Of a stretch of DNA of 64,000 nucleotides, positions 7,973 through 17,252 are shown piece by piece (the first letter of the stretch is position 1; the number at the start of each line of letters is the position of its first letter). The translations under genes were made by a program, and so were the position numbers. The DNA lies in assembly GCA_948467735.1 (NCBI GenBank), contig CAOKFN010000018.1, positions 1 to 64,000 of the forward strand, read 5' to 3'. This DNA comes from an uncultured bacterium. GTDB lineage: Bacteria; Bacillota; Clostridia; Lachnospirales; Lachnospiraceae. The notes under the pieces were generated by a model. It was not told where the DNA came from, made no database searches, and worked only from the letters and a program-made list of their open reading frames with translations.

Positions 7973-10369
7973 CTATCCCTTCTTCTCTATCACAAGCACC
8001 CCGTCTGTCTGCATTTCAAGCCTGAAAAGGCCATCCTCCCGGCTGCATTGACAATGCTTCTTCTCCAGCTCACAATCCGCCGCATACTTCGGGAGCTGCA
8101 GCCAGACCGTGTGCGCTCTGATCGCCCTGAGCGATGCCCGAAATGTACCTGCCTCCAAATCCCAGCTCATATCCACCAGCCCGTTTTCATAACGGAAATT
8201 ACATAAACTTCCCTTAGACATCCGATCCGGAAGAGCCGGAAGCAGTTTCACCAAATCCTCGGAAGAATACAGAAGCATCTCCTGAACCGCATTCACGTAC
8301 CCCATAACCGCATCCAGCTGAACCGGAGCCGACTCCATATTCAGTGAAATATTCATTCCCCGCCAATCGTTATGCAGAGTAAAGAAATTATTAATCAGGC
8401 TGGACTGAGCCATATGGTCCAGACATTCCAGCGCCCTTTCTCCCTTTTCCAGCCGGGCATAAATCGCCGCCATATGCGCCATGGACCACCCGGTCTGGGC
8501 GTCGATTTCCCGCAGCTCCACCGCCCTTTCAAACGCCGGAAGCAGCTCTTTTTCATGGAGGGAATTTACCTCTTTTCCCGGAAATACCGGATAAATATGG
8601 GATAAATGCCTGTGATCATATCTTTCTTCAAAACGCTCATCCTGCCATTCCCGAACGGCGCCCTGTGAATTGGTTTGATACTTGGGAATGGATGAGACGA
8701 TATTCTTCCATATTGTTATCCGCTCCTCGGATATGGACGCCTCCTCCGCAATCCGGCACATATTGGTAAAAAATTCTTTCAAAATGGCCAAATCTATCGT
8801 GGAGTTGACGGTGGTTGGCATGGGGTGGGCCATATGCACATGCTTGGGCGGCATGAAATTCCCCGGCGTGTTCTCCGGGGACACGCTCGGATAAAAATGA
8901 ATCGAACCATCCGGATAATATTCCGCAAAATCCTCATAAAAAGCCGCCGCTTCCAGCAGAAAAGGCAGAAGCTTTTCCCGCAGGTACTCCATATCGCCCG
9001 TATATCGATAATATTGATAATAATGCTGCGCAATCCAGCCTGCGGCGCCCACCCAGTTCATGATTACGGGCACCACTTGATTCGGCGCGGATACCCCCGG
9101 CGTGGTTCCGGCCGTCATATATATCCCCCTCATGCCGAACAATTTTCGCGCATTTTCCTGAAACGCAGGTATCTTTTCATCATAATATTGATAAAACGCT
9201 TTTTGAAAAGGAAGCAGATTGCCTGCGTATGTATGCCAGTAAATCATCTGGATATTCTCATTTGCCATATTGTGGGCCCACATCAGACGATAATCCCCCG
9301 CCCACAATCCATACATGGGAAAAGGCTTTCCCTTTTCATCCGTCCCGCTGATAAACAGGTATCTTCCGTATTTCCAGAGCTTCTCAATCAATTCCAAGGA
9401 TTGTTTTCCTTGGTATGCCTCCATCAACAGTTCTTCATTGCTGTGATTTTCTCCCTCATATTCCAGAGACAGCCCGGCGCTGCGGTACCACCCTTCATGA
9501 ATCTGTCGATGTGCGTCGAGCAAAACCCCATACTCACAAGGCAGCCGATCCAGCTCGCCTAAAATTCCCTGTAAAATTTCGGATTTCCGCGCCGTATCCG
9601 CCCCCGCAAATACTTTTATCAAGATTAATATTTCCCTAGAGTTTTTTACGCAGACATAATTCCCATCCTTATGCATCTCTCCGTCCGCAATATAAAGCTT
9701 CGCGCAGACGCCATACAATTTTCCGTCGTCATTGACCGCCGTATACATCATATAAGGCGGCTCTGTCTGCAATTCTTTGGAATCCAGAATATGTTTTCCC
9801 CATCTTTCCAATCCGCCGGAACCACAATTCTTATGGGGCTCCAGCCATAAGCGGACCGACAAATCCGACTCGCCGGAGACAATGCGTTTTACTGCCGCCC
9901 CATGGGCTCTGGACACAAATAACTGGGAAACCAATTCTCTTCCGCCATCCTTCCATTGGGCAAACACTTCCCCGCTGTCCATGTGAATTCCTCTGACATA
10001 CTCCGAGAAACCGCAGACAGGCTCAATCTGCAGTTTTAAATCCGCCGCCGGAAAAGGCGACTGCAGCTCTGCTCCATATCCCTTTTCTTTCAGCGCGTTC
10101 ACAACCTCCCAGCTGGCTTCCTGAAAACGCTCCTGATCCATCAACTCCCGCTGACGCCGAAAAGCATCGCTCACATCCGGCAGTTCTTCCGCCCTGCCGT
10201 TATGCCATAAATCGGAATGTGTCAGCATTACGGTTTCGTCCTTCACTCCTCCGTACACATCGGCTCCCGTCACTCCGTTGCCGCTGACCAGTCCCTCCCT
10301 CCACAAATCATGCCACCATGTAGAAGGATACTTCATCCATATGGTATCTCTTGTAATATTTTCTGCCAT
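7973..10369 (-). CDS. Glycoside hydrolase family 95 (alpha-L-fucosidase-like)
   Basis: 798-residue cytoplasmic enzyme with the GH95 layout. The N-terminal beta domain contains WREGLVSGNG and MLTHSDLWHNG. An (alpha/alpha)6 barrel carries SVSPENTPG, DHRHLSHIYPVFPG and DAQTGWSMAHMAAIYARLEKG in normal order. A C-terminal beta domain follows. Family members remove alpha-L-fucose or alpha-L-galactose by an inverting mechanism. Some conserved positions differ from well-studied fucosidases, so specificity is open. AAGGAGGGCGTC precedes the ATG. With GH2 and the oxidoreductases it suggests plant or host glycan breakdown after import of short oligosaccharides. Confidence 0.88.
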   Translation of the reverse strand: MAENITRDTIWMKYPSTWWHDLWREGLVSGNGVTGADVYGGVKDETVMLTHSDLWHNGRAEELPDVSDAFRRQRELMDQERFQEASWEVVNALKEKGYGAELQSPFPAADLKLQIEPVCGFSEYVRGIHMDSGEVFAQWKDGGRELVSQLFVSRAHGAAVKRIVSGESDLSVRLWLEPHKNCGSGGLERWGKHILDSKELQTEPPYMMYTAVNDDGKLYGVCAKLYIADGEMHKDGNYVCVKNSREILILIKVFAGADTARKSEILQGILGELDRLPCEYGVLLDAHRQIHEGWYRSAGLSLEYEGENHSNEELLMEAYQGKQSLELIEKLWKYGRYLFISGTDEKGKPFPMYGLWAGDYRLMWAHNMANENIQMIYWHTYAGNLLPFQKAFYQYYDEKIPAFQENARKLFGMRGIYMTAGTTPGVSAPNQVVPVIMNWVGAAGWIAQHYYQYYRYTGDMEYLREKLLPFLLEAAAFYEDFAEYYPDGSIHFYPSVSPENTPGNFMPPKHVHMAHPMPTTVNSTIDLAILKEFFTNMCRIAEEASISEERITIWKNIVSSIPKYQTNSQGAVREWQDERFEERYDHRHLSHIYPVFPGKEVNSLHEKELLPAFERAVELREIDAQTGWSMAHMAAIYARLEKGERALECLDHMAQSSLINNFFTLHNDWRGMNISLNMESAPVQLDAVMGYVNAVQEMLLYSSEDLVKLLPALPDRMSKGSLCNFRYENGLVDMSWDLEAGTFRASLRAIRAHTVWLQLPKYAADCELEKKHCQCSREDGLFRLEMQTDGVLVIEKKG

Positions 10370-10400
10370 GACGCCCTCCTTATGATTCTTTTCTCTTGTT

Positions 10401-10492
10401 CATGCGATTATCTTCATACCCGCAGAGTAAGTTTTTTACTGTTGTACATGTGATTATCCTCGCATCCTCAGGATAAGTTTTTACTGTAATGT
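10401..10492. repeat. Two 46-bp direct repeats in the GH95 leader
   Basis: Copies at 10401-10446 and 10447-10492 share catg(c/t)gattatc near one end and taagtttttt/tactgt near the other. The second also has the inverted repeat ggataa/ttatcc. They lie between the putative GH95 promoter and its ribosome binding site, so they would be in the 5' untranslated RNA. A regulator site or RNA element is possible. Apart from these repeats and two promoters, the 580-bp gap 10370-10951 is AT-rich and has no gene. Confidence 0.6.
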
Positions 10493-10503
10493 TGTTATCA
10501 TTT

Positions 10504-10512
10504 ATTATAACA
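10504..10512 (-). promoter_or_regulatory. Extended -10 promoter for GH95
   Basis: On the minus strand the sequence reads TGTTATAAT, a consensus extended -10 element. The -35 region is poor. Transcription would begin near 10497 and give a leader of about 125 bases that includes the direct repeats. Confidence 0.5.
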
Positions 10513-10788
10513 GCTTCTTCTCGGATTTTAATAGATAGAGCCGTCCTGTATAAAAATAAAATGTCGCGTTTTTACAGGTTTACAAAAAGCATTGGAAAAT
10601 CTCCGGCACTTTTATCTACCACGGAAATCACTTTTTGCATAACTATATAAAATGCCGGATAAAATATATTTTTTCAGGGTTAAAAATCAATCAAAACTTC
10701 TGAAGCTTCAATATAAATCACAAATATCTTAAGTGATTATGAATTTTTATGCTGTAAATTGATTTCCTGGTTTACCTACAGCCGTCTA

Positions 10789-10817
10789 TTGACTCTATTC
10801 CTCTAACCATATATAAT
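10789..10817 (+). promoter_or_regulatory. Sigma-A promoter for the 545-residue protein gene
   Basis: TTGACT, a 17-base spacer and TATAAT lie about 135 bases before the ATG at 10952. Both hexamers are at or near consensus. Confidence 0.75.
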
Positions 10818-10951
10818 TATCAAATATTGGATAGCCAAATATGAAGCAGTTAAAAAGCGAAGCGACGCCTTTCACTGAACCGGTTCCGCTTTTGTAATAA
10901 AGTATTTTGAATGAGAGAATTTGACATGGCATATATAGAAAGGAAAACTAA

Positions 10952-12589
10952 ATGGAGCAAAACGATTGGAGCCTTCATCTGGCACAGATTGAAAAACTGA
11001 TGAAAGGACAGCCCTTCTGGAAAATCGCCCTATTCGGAGTAATGTGTGCCAGACGGCAGCAGCCGGTCTATGAACGGCTGTGTATCGGGCGGGAATGGGG
11101 CAATGCCAAGGATATGGCAAAAGTAATGGAACGCCTCTGGAAAGCCATCCCAACCGGTTATGCTATCGGTGACGCCTATCTTGGAATCATCGAGGACAGC
11201 GTCGTGGTGCCGGAAGAAGACTGGGATTCCCTTGCCGATGAATATGTACATAATATGGAGCTTCTTTTGGAATTATTTGAAAGCAAGGATAAAAAAGCCG
11301 CCGGAGAAATCGCGGAACGGAATCTTTCTTTTCTTGATATTTATCTAGATTTTGAAGGAGGCGAATATGAAGGCCTTCATCCCTTAACGGCGGCAGAACA
11401 GGCTTTTCAGCTTCAGCTGGCGGAAGAATTGAATATGGCGGAAACCAAAGAGAAATCAGACTGCATTCAACGCTGTCACGAAAGAGCAGTGGAGAGCATT
11501 CTCGGCAGCGCGTGGTTTCAGGACTATCCGGATTACAAGCCCATCCGCCGGAAGAAAAATAAGCCCGCCGGCGACGGTCTGCGCTTTCGGACTTCCTATC
11601 AAACAGCCTGCCTCACCAACAAAGACTTTCATCTCTGCTGGAAGGCGGATGCGGAAACTTTCGCCGCTCTGGAACAATACCGCAGCTCCGAATATTATGA
11701 TTTGGCGCCTGCCGCCGAGATACCGCCCGCCCTATGGCAGTTTCCGATTCCGGTTCAGGAATTTGCCCAAGGACGGTACCGGGACTTTTACGGCGGCATG
11801 TTTTTCAACTACAACCGTCGGGCGGAAGAGCTCTACTTAAAAGACCGGCCCATGGAAGATACCTTGAAAGCCTTATACCAAGCGGCTCAATGCCTTCTCA
11901 TCTGCGCAAGGCTTTATCTGCCGGACACGGCGGAGCGCTCAAAAGCGGAACATACAGGACAGTACAATCATAAGTCGGCAGTGAATCACGCCCTTTTGAT
12001 TTATGAATATGATACTGCCGCCTCCCTGATGGACGAACACACTTCGCCCTATATCAAGCTTTTCTATTCAATGCTTCACAGGAAGTACGGGAAAGCGGAC
12101 GTCCTGCTGCCAACAGGCGCCCATAAAGAAGGCTCACAGCCGACAGACCACCATAAAACAAGCGCTCTGCTGTCGGCTGACGGACATGACTCAGGCATCC
12201 CACTGTCGGCTGACGGACATGACTCAGGCGCTCTGCTGTCGGCTGACGGACATGACACAAGCGCTCTGCTGTCCGCCTGCGAACAGGCGGCAGACCCCAT
12301 CTACCGAGGCGCGGACTTTCAACTGGCCTCCGCCCTCTGTGGAAAAGACCCGGAAAAAATCCGGACCTGCGCCGTCAAAATGCTGCGCGCCATTCGGGCA
12401 ATGGAAAGCGTATACTGTGAGGTATTCCCCATATTTTTGATTTTAGCCCTGCGCTGTGCGGCGCAGATGGACATCCCCATCCGGAAAATCAATGTGTCCG
12501 AACTGCCGGATGCCCTGATTGGAAAAAATAATCCTTTTGACATAGAAAACAGCATGCCCTTTGGCGCCGAGAAGCTTCCACTTGAATAG
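10952..12589 (+). CDS. Uncharacterised helical protein with internal 11-residue repeats
   Basis: I do not recognise a family with confidence. The 545-residue protein has no signal peptide or membrane segment. The first 120 residues (FWKIALFGVMCARRQQPVYE, then WGNAKDMAKVMERLWKAI) weakly recall DUF416/YjaG-type proteins, which share a similarly placed aromatic/Cys-Arg helix. The rest is mainly helical. Near residues 404-440 an 11-residue unit, (S/P)LSADGHDSG-like, is repeated three and a half times and is encoded by a 33-bp tandem repeat. AAAGGAAAACTAA precedes the ATG, and a strong promoter lies 135 bases upstream. It stands alone between two convergent or divergent genes. A stress or immunity-type role would be a guess. 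Confidence 0.75.
   Translation: MEQNDWSLHLAQIEKLMKGQPFWKIALFGVMCARRQQPVYERLCIGREWGNAKDMAKVMERLWKAIPTGYAIGDAYLGIIEDSVVVPEEDWDSLADEYVHNMELLLELFESKDKKAAGEIAERNLSFLDIYLDFEGGEYEGLHPLTAAEQAFQLQLAEELNMAETKEKSDCIQRCHERAVESILGSAWFQDYPDYKPIRRKKNKPAGDGLRFRTSYQTACLTNKDFHLCWKADAETFAALEQYRSSEYYDLAPAAEIPPALWQFPIPVQEFAQGRYRDFYGGMFFNYNRRAEELYLKDRPMEDTLKALYQAAQCLLICARLYLPDTAERSKAEHTGQYNHKSAVNHALLIYEYDTAASLMDEHTSPYIKLFYSMLHRKYGKADVLLPTGAHKEGSQPTDHHKTSALLSADGHDSGIPLSADGHDSGALLSADGHDTSALLSACEQAADPIYRGADFQLASALCGKDPEKIRTCAVKMLRAIRAMESVYCEVFPIFLILALRCAAQMDIPIRKINVSELPDALIGKNNPFDIENSMPFGAEKLPLE
12160..12273 (+). repeat. 33-bp in-frame tandem repeat, 3.5 copies
   Basis: Units start at 12160, 12193, 12226 and 12259. 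Each holds ctgtcggctgacggacatga with few differences. Because the unit is a multiple of three, copy-number change keeps the frame and adds or removes 11 residues of the host protein. Confidence 0.9.
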
Positions 12590-12678
12590 CTTTCATTCGG
12601 GAAGCTTCCTTATTGAACCTCGACTTCAGCATGCAAAAAAGGTTCCCACATGGATGGAGGTCAGCTTCCTGCCCTCCA

Positions 12679-13527
12679 TCATCCTTTGTATGCCTGCATC
12701 TTCGCCACAAAAGCATCCTCCGTAAGCTCCGCCTGAGATGCCGCATCTTTGATGGACAGAAGATTCTTCTTCACCAAATCAAACAAGGTTTTCAACACTC
12801 CTTCGTTTATGCCTTCTTTTCTTCCTTCATTTTTTATTGCCTTGGCCTCATATTCAAGAATTCTTCCTCCCATGACGGCTTTCACCCCTTCCCTGACTTC
12901 TTCATATTTCTTTGCAATATGTTTCACTACCTTATTTGTCATATCCACAATTGTCTTGGCCGTATACACACTGATATCGCCCGATTGTGTCAATGCCTCT
13001 AATCTGTTTAAAATATCCGTATACTCCGCTTTCAGGCATTCCAGTTTTTCTTCATCCTTATTATACTCTGCCAATCGGCTCTCATGCGAGAAAATATAAA
13101 ACGGAATCAAAAACAACAGCTTTTTTTCAAACATCTCATCAATGCCATATCTCTGTGCCTTCATGACCGGAACATCAAATTTGACGGCCCCTCCCGGCGT
13201 CTCTATCTCTATCTTCATCCTATCCGGATCGGAAGCGCCGCTCCGCAGGAACAGCACCGCGGAATGGGGAATCTTTACCTTTAAAGTATTTTCCTTTAGC
13301 TTCCCCGAATCCAGCGCAATCTGCACCGCATATTCAAAAATCCTCACCAGCATGCTGCTGTCCGCAGTGCTCTGACATTCAAACAAATAGCTTTTCTCCA
13401 CAATCCCCAGCACCACAAAGCTGCTGTCCGTAACCCGTTTCACTTCATCCCCATCCTGTTGATTCACAAAATGCTCGTTGGGGCCAAAAACAATCTGCTC
13501 GCCGCCCGTATAATGTTCCCCAAACAC
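12679..13527 (-). CDS. Rpn/PD-(D/E)XK transposase-like nuclease, damaged N-terminus
   Basis: Family of recombination-promoting nuclease-like proteins, common and often decayed in Lachnospiraceae. Visible marks are SYLFECQSTADSSMLVRIFE (the nuclease-core region), then EMFEKKLLFLIPFYIF and a coiled C-terminal tail ending near VMGGRILEYEAKAIKNEGRK. The usual first 20-30 residues are missing. The same frame continues upstream to GTG 13554, which has a strong TTAAGGAG site, but codon 5 is TGA (13540-13542). Either translation restarts at GTG 13527 or the gene is dead. It converges on the 545-residue protein gene. Confidence 0.75.
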   Translation of the reverse strand: MFGEHYTGGEQIVFGPNEHFVNQQDGDEVKRVTDSSFVVLGIVEKSYLFECQSTADSSMLVRIFEYAVQIALDSGKLKENTLKVKIPHSAVLFLRSGASDPDRMKIEIETPGGAVKFDVPVMKAQRYGIDEMFEKKLLFLIPFYIFSHESRLAEYNKDEEKLECLKAEYTDILNRLEALTQSGDISVYTAKTIVDMTNKVVKHIAKKYEEVREGVKAVMGGRILEYEAKAIKNEGRKEGINEGVLKTLFDLVKKNLLSIKDAASQAELTEDAFVAKMQAYKG

Positions 13528-13606
13528 CTCATTGATATATCACATGGGTATCACAATTTCTCCTTAACTGCCATATCTGCATGACACCTGCACCATATTA
13601 TCAAAA

Positions 13607-14701
13607 TCAAACAACTAATGGATTGGTACAATATGACAATGATGTAATGTGGTAAAGATTCACATTTATGCAATCAAATTTCTTATAATTAAATATGGCA
13701 TAATTCAAACCTCGAATATATAAAGTGCTTCTATAACATATTCCATCATATCCCAAAGATTTAATAAAATCAGAAATATATTGTGCTGGCAAATAATCCA
13801 ATTCACTATCTTGCCGCCTTAACGGCTTTGCAATTTCATCACTTATTTTCTTCAATATGTTCATATTAATCGCAAACCACTCGCACCCAAATGTCCCTGC
13901 CGAAAAAGGGCTAATTTTATGAAGATTCGACAAATCAACTAATTTCAATTCTTTATTCGGAACAAATTCACCTACCGAAACATAGTCTAAGTCTCGTGCT
14001 CGAATTTCATGAAAGGTTGTCATTACATCACTTGCTAAATATAGACAACTAATCCCTTGAGAATTAGCTCTTCCAGCCGTTGCAAGTCTATATGGCGGAG
14101 GCCCCATTTCACTTCTAGTATAAACTTTTTCTCCACTAATCCTAGCACGATAATATGTTACACTCTTCTTAGAAATCAATAATTGCAGGCTTGGGCTGTC
14201 AAACAACTTTTGTAATAATTCTAAATTAATATGATTTGAATGAAATCGATTTATATTTTTTATCGAACTCATAAATCGTTCCCATGAAGACTCTTTCATT
14301 ATACAATTTCGCCTCAAAAAATCTGAATCACATAGTCTTTCTAATCCAACTTTCTCTTTAAACACTAAAGAGTCTTCCGCATATATACTTTTACAAACTT
14401 CTATTACCACTCGCTTAATCTCTGGTATCGAAAGATTAAATATCGACCAATCTGCAAATAAAACCTCTTCAATATAAGCCAAACACATCGGCGGAAAGTC
14501 AGACGGCAGCTCAGACTCTGGTGTATATACATCTAAAACTTCTGATAATAAAACAGCCAAATCAGCATTACTGTTTTCAGACAATGTATCATAAATTAAT
14601 ACATCTTTTTGCCCTGTAACATCACAAGTTCCCACTCTTCCACCCGACGCAATAATAGAACGTATTTCAACATCTTCAAAGCAATCTATTCCAATTCGCA
14701 C
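13607..14701 (-). CDS. RES domain protein with HEPN/RES N-terminal domain
   Basis: 364-residue protein. The C-terminal RES domain shows the Arg in VTYYRARISG (Arg185), Arg211 in GRANSQGIS and Glu232 in FHEIRARDLDY. Studied RES toxins degrade NAD+ by phosphorolysis or hydrolysis. The first 170 residues match the N-terminal domain often fused to RES, beginning with a zinc-finger-like stretch of which single cysteines remain (Cys7, Cys26). The GTG start overlaps the stop codon of the sce7725 gene (TAGTG), so the two are translationally coupled. The gene is AT-rich compared with both flanks. It is a likely toxin or effector of a three-gene cassette. No separate Xre-type antitoxin is present. Confidence 0.85.
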   Translation of the reverse strand: MRIGIDCFEDVEIRSIIASGGRVGTCDVTGQKDVLIYDTLSENSNADLAVLLSEVLDVYTPESELPSDFPPMCLAYIEEVLFADWSIFNLSIPEIKRVVIEVCKSIYAEDSLVFKEKVGLERLCDSDFLRRNCIMKESSWERFMSSIKNINRFHSNHINLELLQKLFDSPSLQLLISKKSVTYYRARISGEKVYTRSEMGPPPYRLATAGRANSQGISCLYLASDVMTTFHEIRARDLDYVSVGEFVPNKELKLVDLSNLHKISPFSAGTFGCEWFAINMNILKKISDEIAKPLRRQDSELDYLPAQYISDFIKSLGYDGICYRSTLYIRGLNYAIFNYKKFDCINVNLYHITSLSYCTNPLVV

Positions 14702-15633
14702 TATATTTCCCCTTCTAAAAATCTATTCATCAATTCAAGATGATGCATTATTGAATACTTTTTTACAGTTCCCAGTCCCGGATAACGCCCCGTCTTGTTA
14801 AACTCTAAAAACATATCTAATCCGACCGTATGTTGCGGATTATTAACTTCTACCCATTCTGCTAATTTTCCAACTGCCTCTCCAAATTTTCCAGCCGGAT
14901 CATTTATATCGTCATTTGAATCTGAAACAAAATGGCGAACTCTTAAAGTCTTATCTCTATCAAAATATATAATGTGAATAGCTACTGCAAGCGGTGCAAA
15001 TCCTGTTTCACTAAAACCAGAACCTACGATTGAATAATCCGAAAACCCTCGAAAACCTTCTGTATCATAATACAAATGATCTTCTGAATAAAATTCATCT
15101 TCATTTTTACCATAATCTGAATTTCTTGGTGCTTTAGGAAACCTATCCACAAATAGTACTTTTGATCTAGGGGCTTTTCGGCTAAAAGTTCTGTCATCGG
15201 GCAACAGTGTATATTCTGGTTCCGACCCTGTATATACTTTAAGATAATCTTCCATACAATCTCGCTTTGGATTAATAATCATTAGTTGAGATAGATCTTT
15301 TCTCTTTTCAAGCTGCTGTGGCGTATGTTTTTTCATTATATATGCTTTTATCAAATATTGCGACTCCAAATCATGATAAATATCTGTAACTGTTTTATCA
15401 TCTTGTTTTTCTTTTTCTTTAATAGTTGATGCAAAATTCCCCACCTCTGGATTCATTATCAATGCATGATAATGTCCCTTCTCTGAATAAAATGACAAAA
15501 TTTTAGCCAATGTTGAAGTAGGCTTAATTGGTTCAATTATCGGAACTATTTTGTTACCAATTAAATCAGCTTCCAAAAGTTCTCTTAATGCAATAAGTTC
15601 AAATTGTCGTCCCCGTAAATAAGGAAAATACAT
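14701..15633 (-). CDS. sce7725 family protein
   Basis: 310-residue cytoplasmic protein of the sce7725/phage beta protein-like family. The diagnostic opening is MYFPYLRGRQFELIALRELL followed by KIVPIIEPIK, and the end has YPGLGTVKKYSIMHHLELM. The biochemical function is unknown. Members are typically found next to an sce7726 gene, as here. GGAGGGTAGAT precedes the ATG, and the preceding gene ends two bases upstream. The tight coupling to the nuclease-like sce7726 gene and the RES gene implies one functional unit. Confidence 0.85.
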   Translation of the reverse strand: MYFPYLRGRQFELIALRELLEADLIGNKIVPIIEPIKPTSTLAKILSFYSEKGHYHALIMNPEVGNFASTIKEKEKQDDKTVTDIYHDLESQYLIKAYIMKKHTPQQLEKRKDLSQLMIINPKRDCMEDYLKVYTGSEPEYTLLPDDRTFSRKAPRSKVLFVDRFPKAPRNSDYGKNEDEFYSEDHLYYDTEGFRGFSDYSIVGSGFSETGFAPLAVAIHIIYFDRDKTLRVRHFVSDSNDDINDPAGKFGEAVGKLAEWVEVNNPQHTVGLDMFLEFNKTGRYPGLGTVKKYSIMHHLELMNRFLEGEI

Positions 15634-15635
15634 AT

Positions 15636-16481
15636 CTACCCTCCATAGATTCTATTTAATGTTGTAAAAAAAGTATCCTTATAATCTGAAATAGTGTCGT
15701 CAAAATAAATTAAGAATCTTAGCTCCTCTGGTACATTGATGCTAAACTCAACCGTCTCAATACGCATTCGTTTCTTTAATTCTTTAAGCATCAATTTTTG
15801 CAATACACCAATATCGATTTTTTGTATCAAATTAAAACACTCGCTATAATATTGAAATTGGCTAACTTTAGGTAAGTCATATCCCTGCATTGTTAGTATA
15901 TACTCAAATTCATATTTTCTCAAAATTTTGAATATTGTATAATAATCTAATTTACTATAAATCTCCTTTGATTCTCTAATAGATTTTAGTGCCCTTCGCT
16001 TAGTCAACTCCATTATTCCAACTGTTTCTGGAACAACCTCTAAAACCTTTTCAATATTATCTCTATAAGTTACAATCACAACTTCTGAAAACGCTTTATA
16101 ATAGTCATCAATTTGCGTATTTATTCTATCCAAATTATCCAATTCTGTCTTTATCTCATAAACTGTTCCTTTCCCATTAATCATAATAAAGTCTGCCTTT
16201 GAATTTCCTATTGGTAATTCAGTTAAAACTATTGTTTTCCTATAATCATGTTTTTTAAATAAAAGTTTATTTAACATTGTATTTTTATAATAATATTCAG
16301 TTCTATACTCTTTATCCATATAAGAATATATTTCACTAATCAATTTTTCATAAGGTTTCCCTTTAGGTTCCACTACATATCTTCTTACAACACAGTCAAA
16401 TATTCCCTCTTCATTATCAGAAAGCAGATCATGCAAAACTGCTTTTGAAAAGAATCTCTTTAAGATTAAATTGTTACCCAC
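15636..16481 (-). CDS. sce7726 family protein, PD-(D/E)XK-like
   Basis: 281 residues. A nuclease-type core is visible: Asp97 in NSKADFIMI, then Glu109 and Lys111 in TVYEIKTELDN, i.e. D-x11-E-x-K as in PD-(D/E)XK enzymes. The family is paired with sce7725 in many bacteria, and its role is not established. It starts at GTG with GGGAGGCAGATT before it and is the first gene of the cassette. The upstream 100 bp is AT-rich, but no convincing promoter was picked out. Base composition is clearly lower in GC than the sugar genes on either side, which points to horizontal transfer. Confidence 0.85.
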   Translation of the reverse strand: MGNNLILKRFFSKAVLHDLLSDNEEGIFDCVVRRYVVEPKGKPYEKLISEIYSYMDKEYRTEYYYKNTMLNKLLFKKHDYRKTIVLTELPIGNSKADFIMINGKGTVYEIKTELDNLDRINTQIDDYYKAFSEVVIVTYRDNIEKVLEVVPETVGIMELTKRRALKSIRESKEIYSKLDYYTIFKILRKYEFEYILTMQGYDLPKVSQFQYYSECFNLIQKIDIGVLQKLMLKELKKRMRIETVEFSINVPEELRFLIYFDDTISDYKDTFFTTLNRIYGG

Positions 16482-16556
16482 AATCTGCCTCCCTTCTCGA
16501 AATAATATATTTTTTGTTCCTATCCCGACATTCTGTACCTGTTTTCTTACTTCATG

Positions 16557-16735
16557 TTATACCCGTTTAGGATTGTAGTTTATTTCTTTTTCATCAGCCA
16601 CAGACGGAACAAATCGCAAGCGATAGTAATTTTTCGGAACAAAATCATATATTTCATAGTCTTTGGGTTCTGTACCAAATAGAATCTTACACACAGATAA
16701 TTTTCCCTCTGATATTCGTTCAAAAGCATCTTTCT
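16557..16735 (-). pseudogene. Remnant of an unknown coding sequence
   Basis: A 59-codon open frame without start codon (stop at 16557-16559) reads naturally in peptide terms: KILFGTEPKDYEIYDFVPKN and YRLRFVPSV. It is bounded upstream by an in-frame TAG. It looks like the tail of a decayed gene belonging to the AT-rich island. The remainder of the gap 16482-17252 is AT-rich, and nothing beyond inverted repeats is seen in it. Confidence 0.35.
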
Positions 16736-16862
16736 AAAATGGTTCCTCAAATATACTGTCAACCAGCCCGATACTTTATTTATACCAATTCTGCGAAATT
16801 GCCTTGCACTGTGTTTTTATCTTTACTTCTATATATTACCACATAATCACCTACTTTTCCAT

Positions 16863-16901
16863 AAAAATGTGACAATTCGCTTAATACAGCGAACTGCCAC
16901 A
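16863..16901 (-). terminator. Inverted repeat with T tail
   Basis: Arms TGTGGCAGTTCGCT and AGCGAATTGTCACA (12 of 14 positions pair), six-base loop, followed on the minus strand by TTTTT. This is the shape of a rho-independent terminator for transcripts leaving the GH13 gene. Confidence 0.55.
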
Positions 16902-17195
16902 TTACTACCTTTCCCTTATCTGCATTAACTTACATAGTATCGGCACCATGTTCCAATCATTACTAAGGAAATTTATTCCGTCTTTCTTGCAGAGAGGAAG
17001 TTATAGAAAACTGTATTTCCGCACAAATGTCACTAATTATTCTGAATCCCCAATTCGGCCTGATTAAATCGACGCAATATTTTTCTTAATCCTGTCGTCA
17101 GACCAGTTCCACTATTGAAATTTCAATAATCCCAAAATCACACCATCTGAAAACCGTTTTCGTATCTATTTTGCAGGAGCACTTCCAACAGTCGT

Positions 17196-17227
17196 ATAAA
17201 ACAGCACATCTCAGTATTCTGTTTTAT
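17196..17227 (-). terminator. AT-rich stem-loop after the sugar operon
   Basis: ATAAAACAG and CTGTTTTAT form a perfect 9-bp inverted repeat, 25 bases past the stop codon of the last operon gene. It is either a weak terminator or a protein-binding site. Confidence 0.45.
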
Positions 17228-17252
17228 CGTATTCCTATTTGTACGCGGAGGG

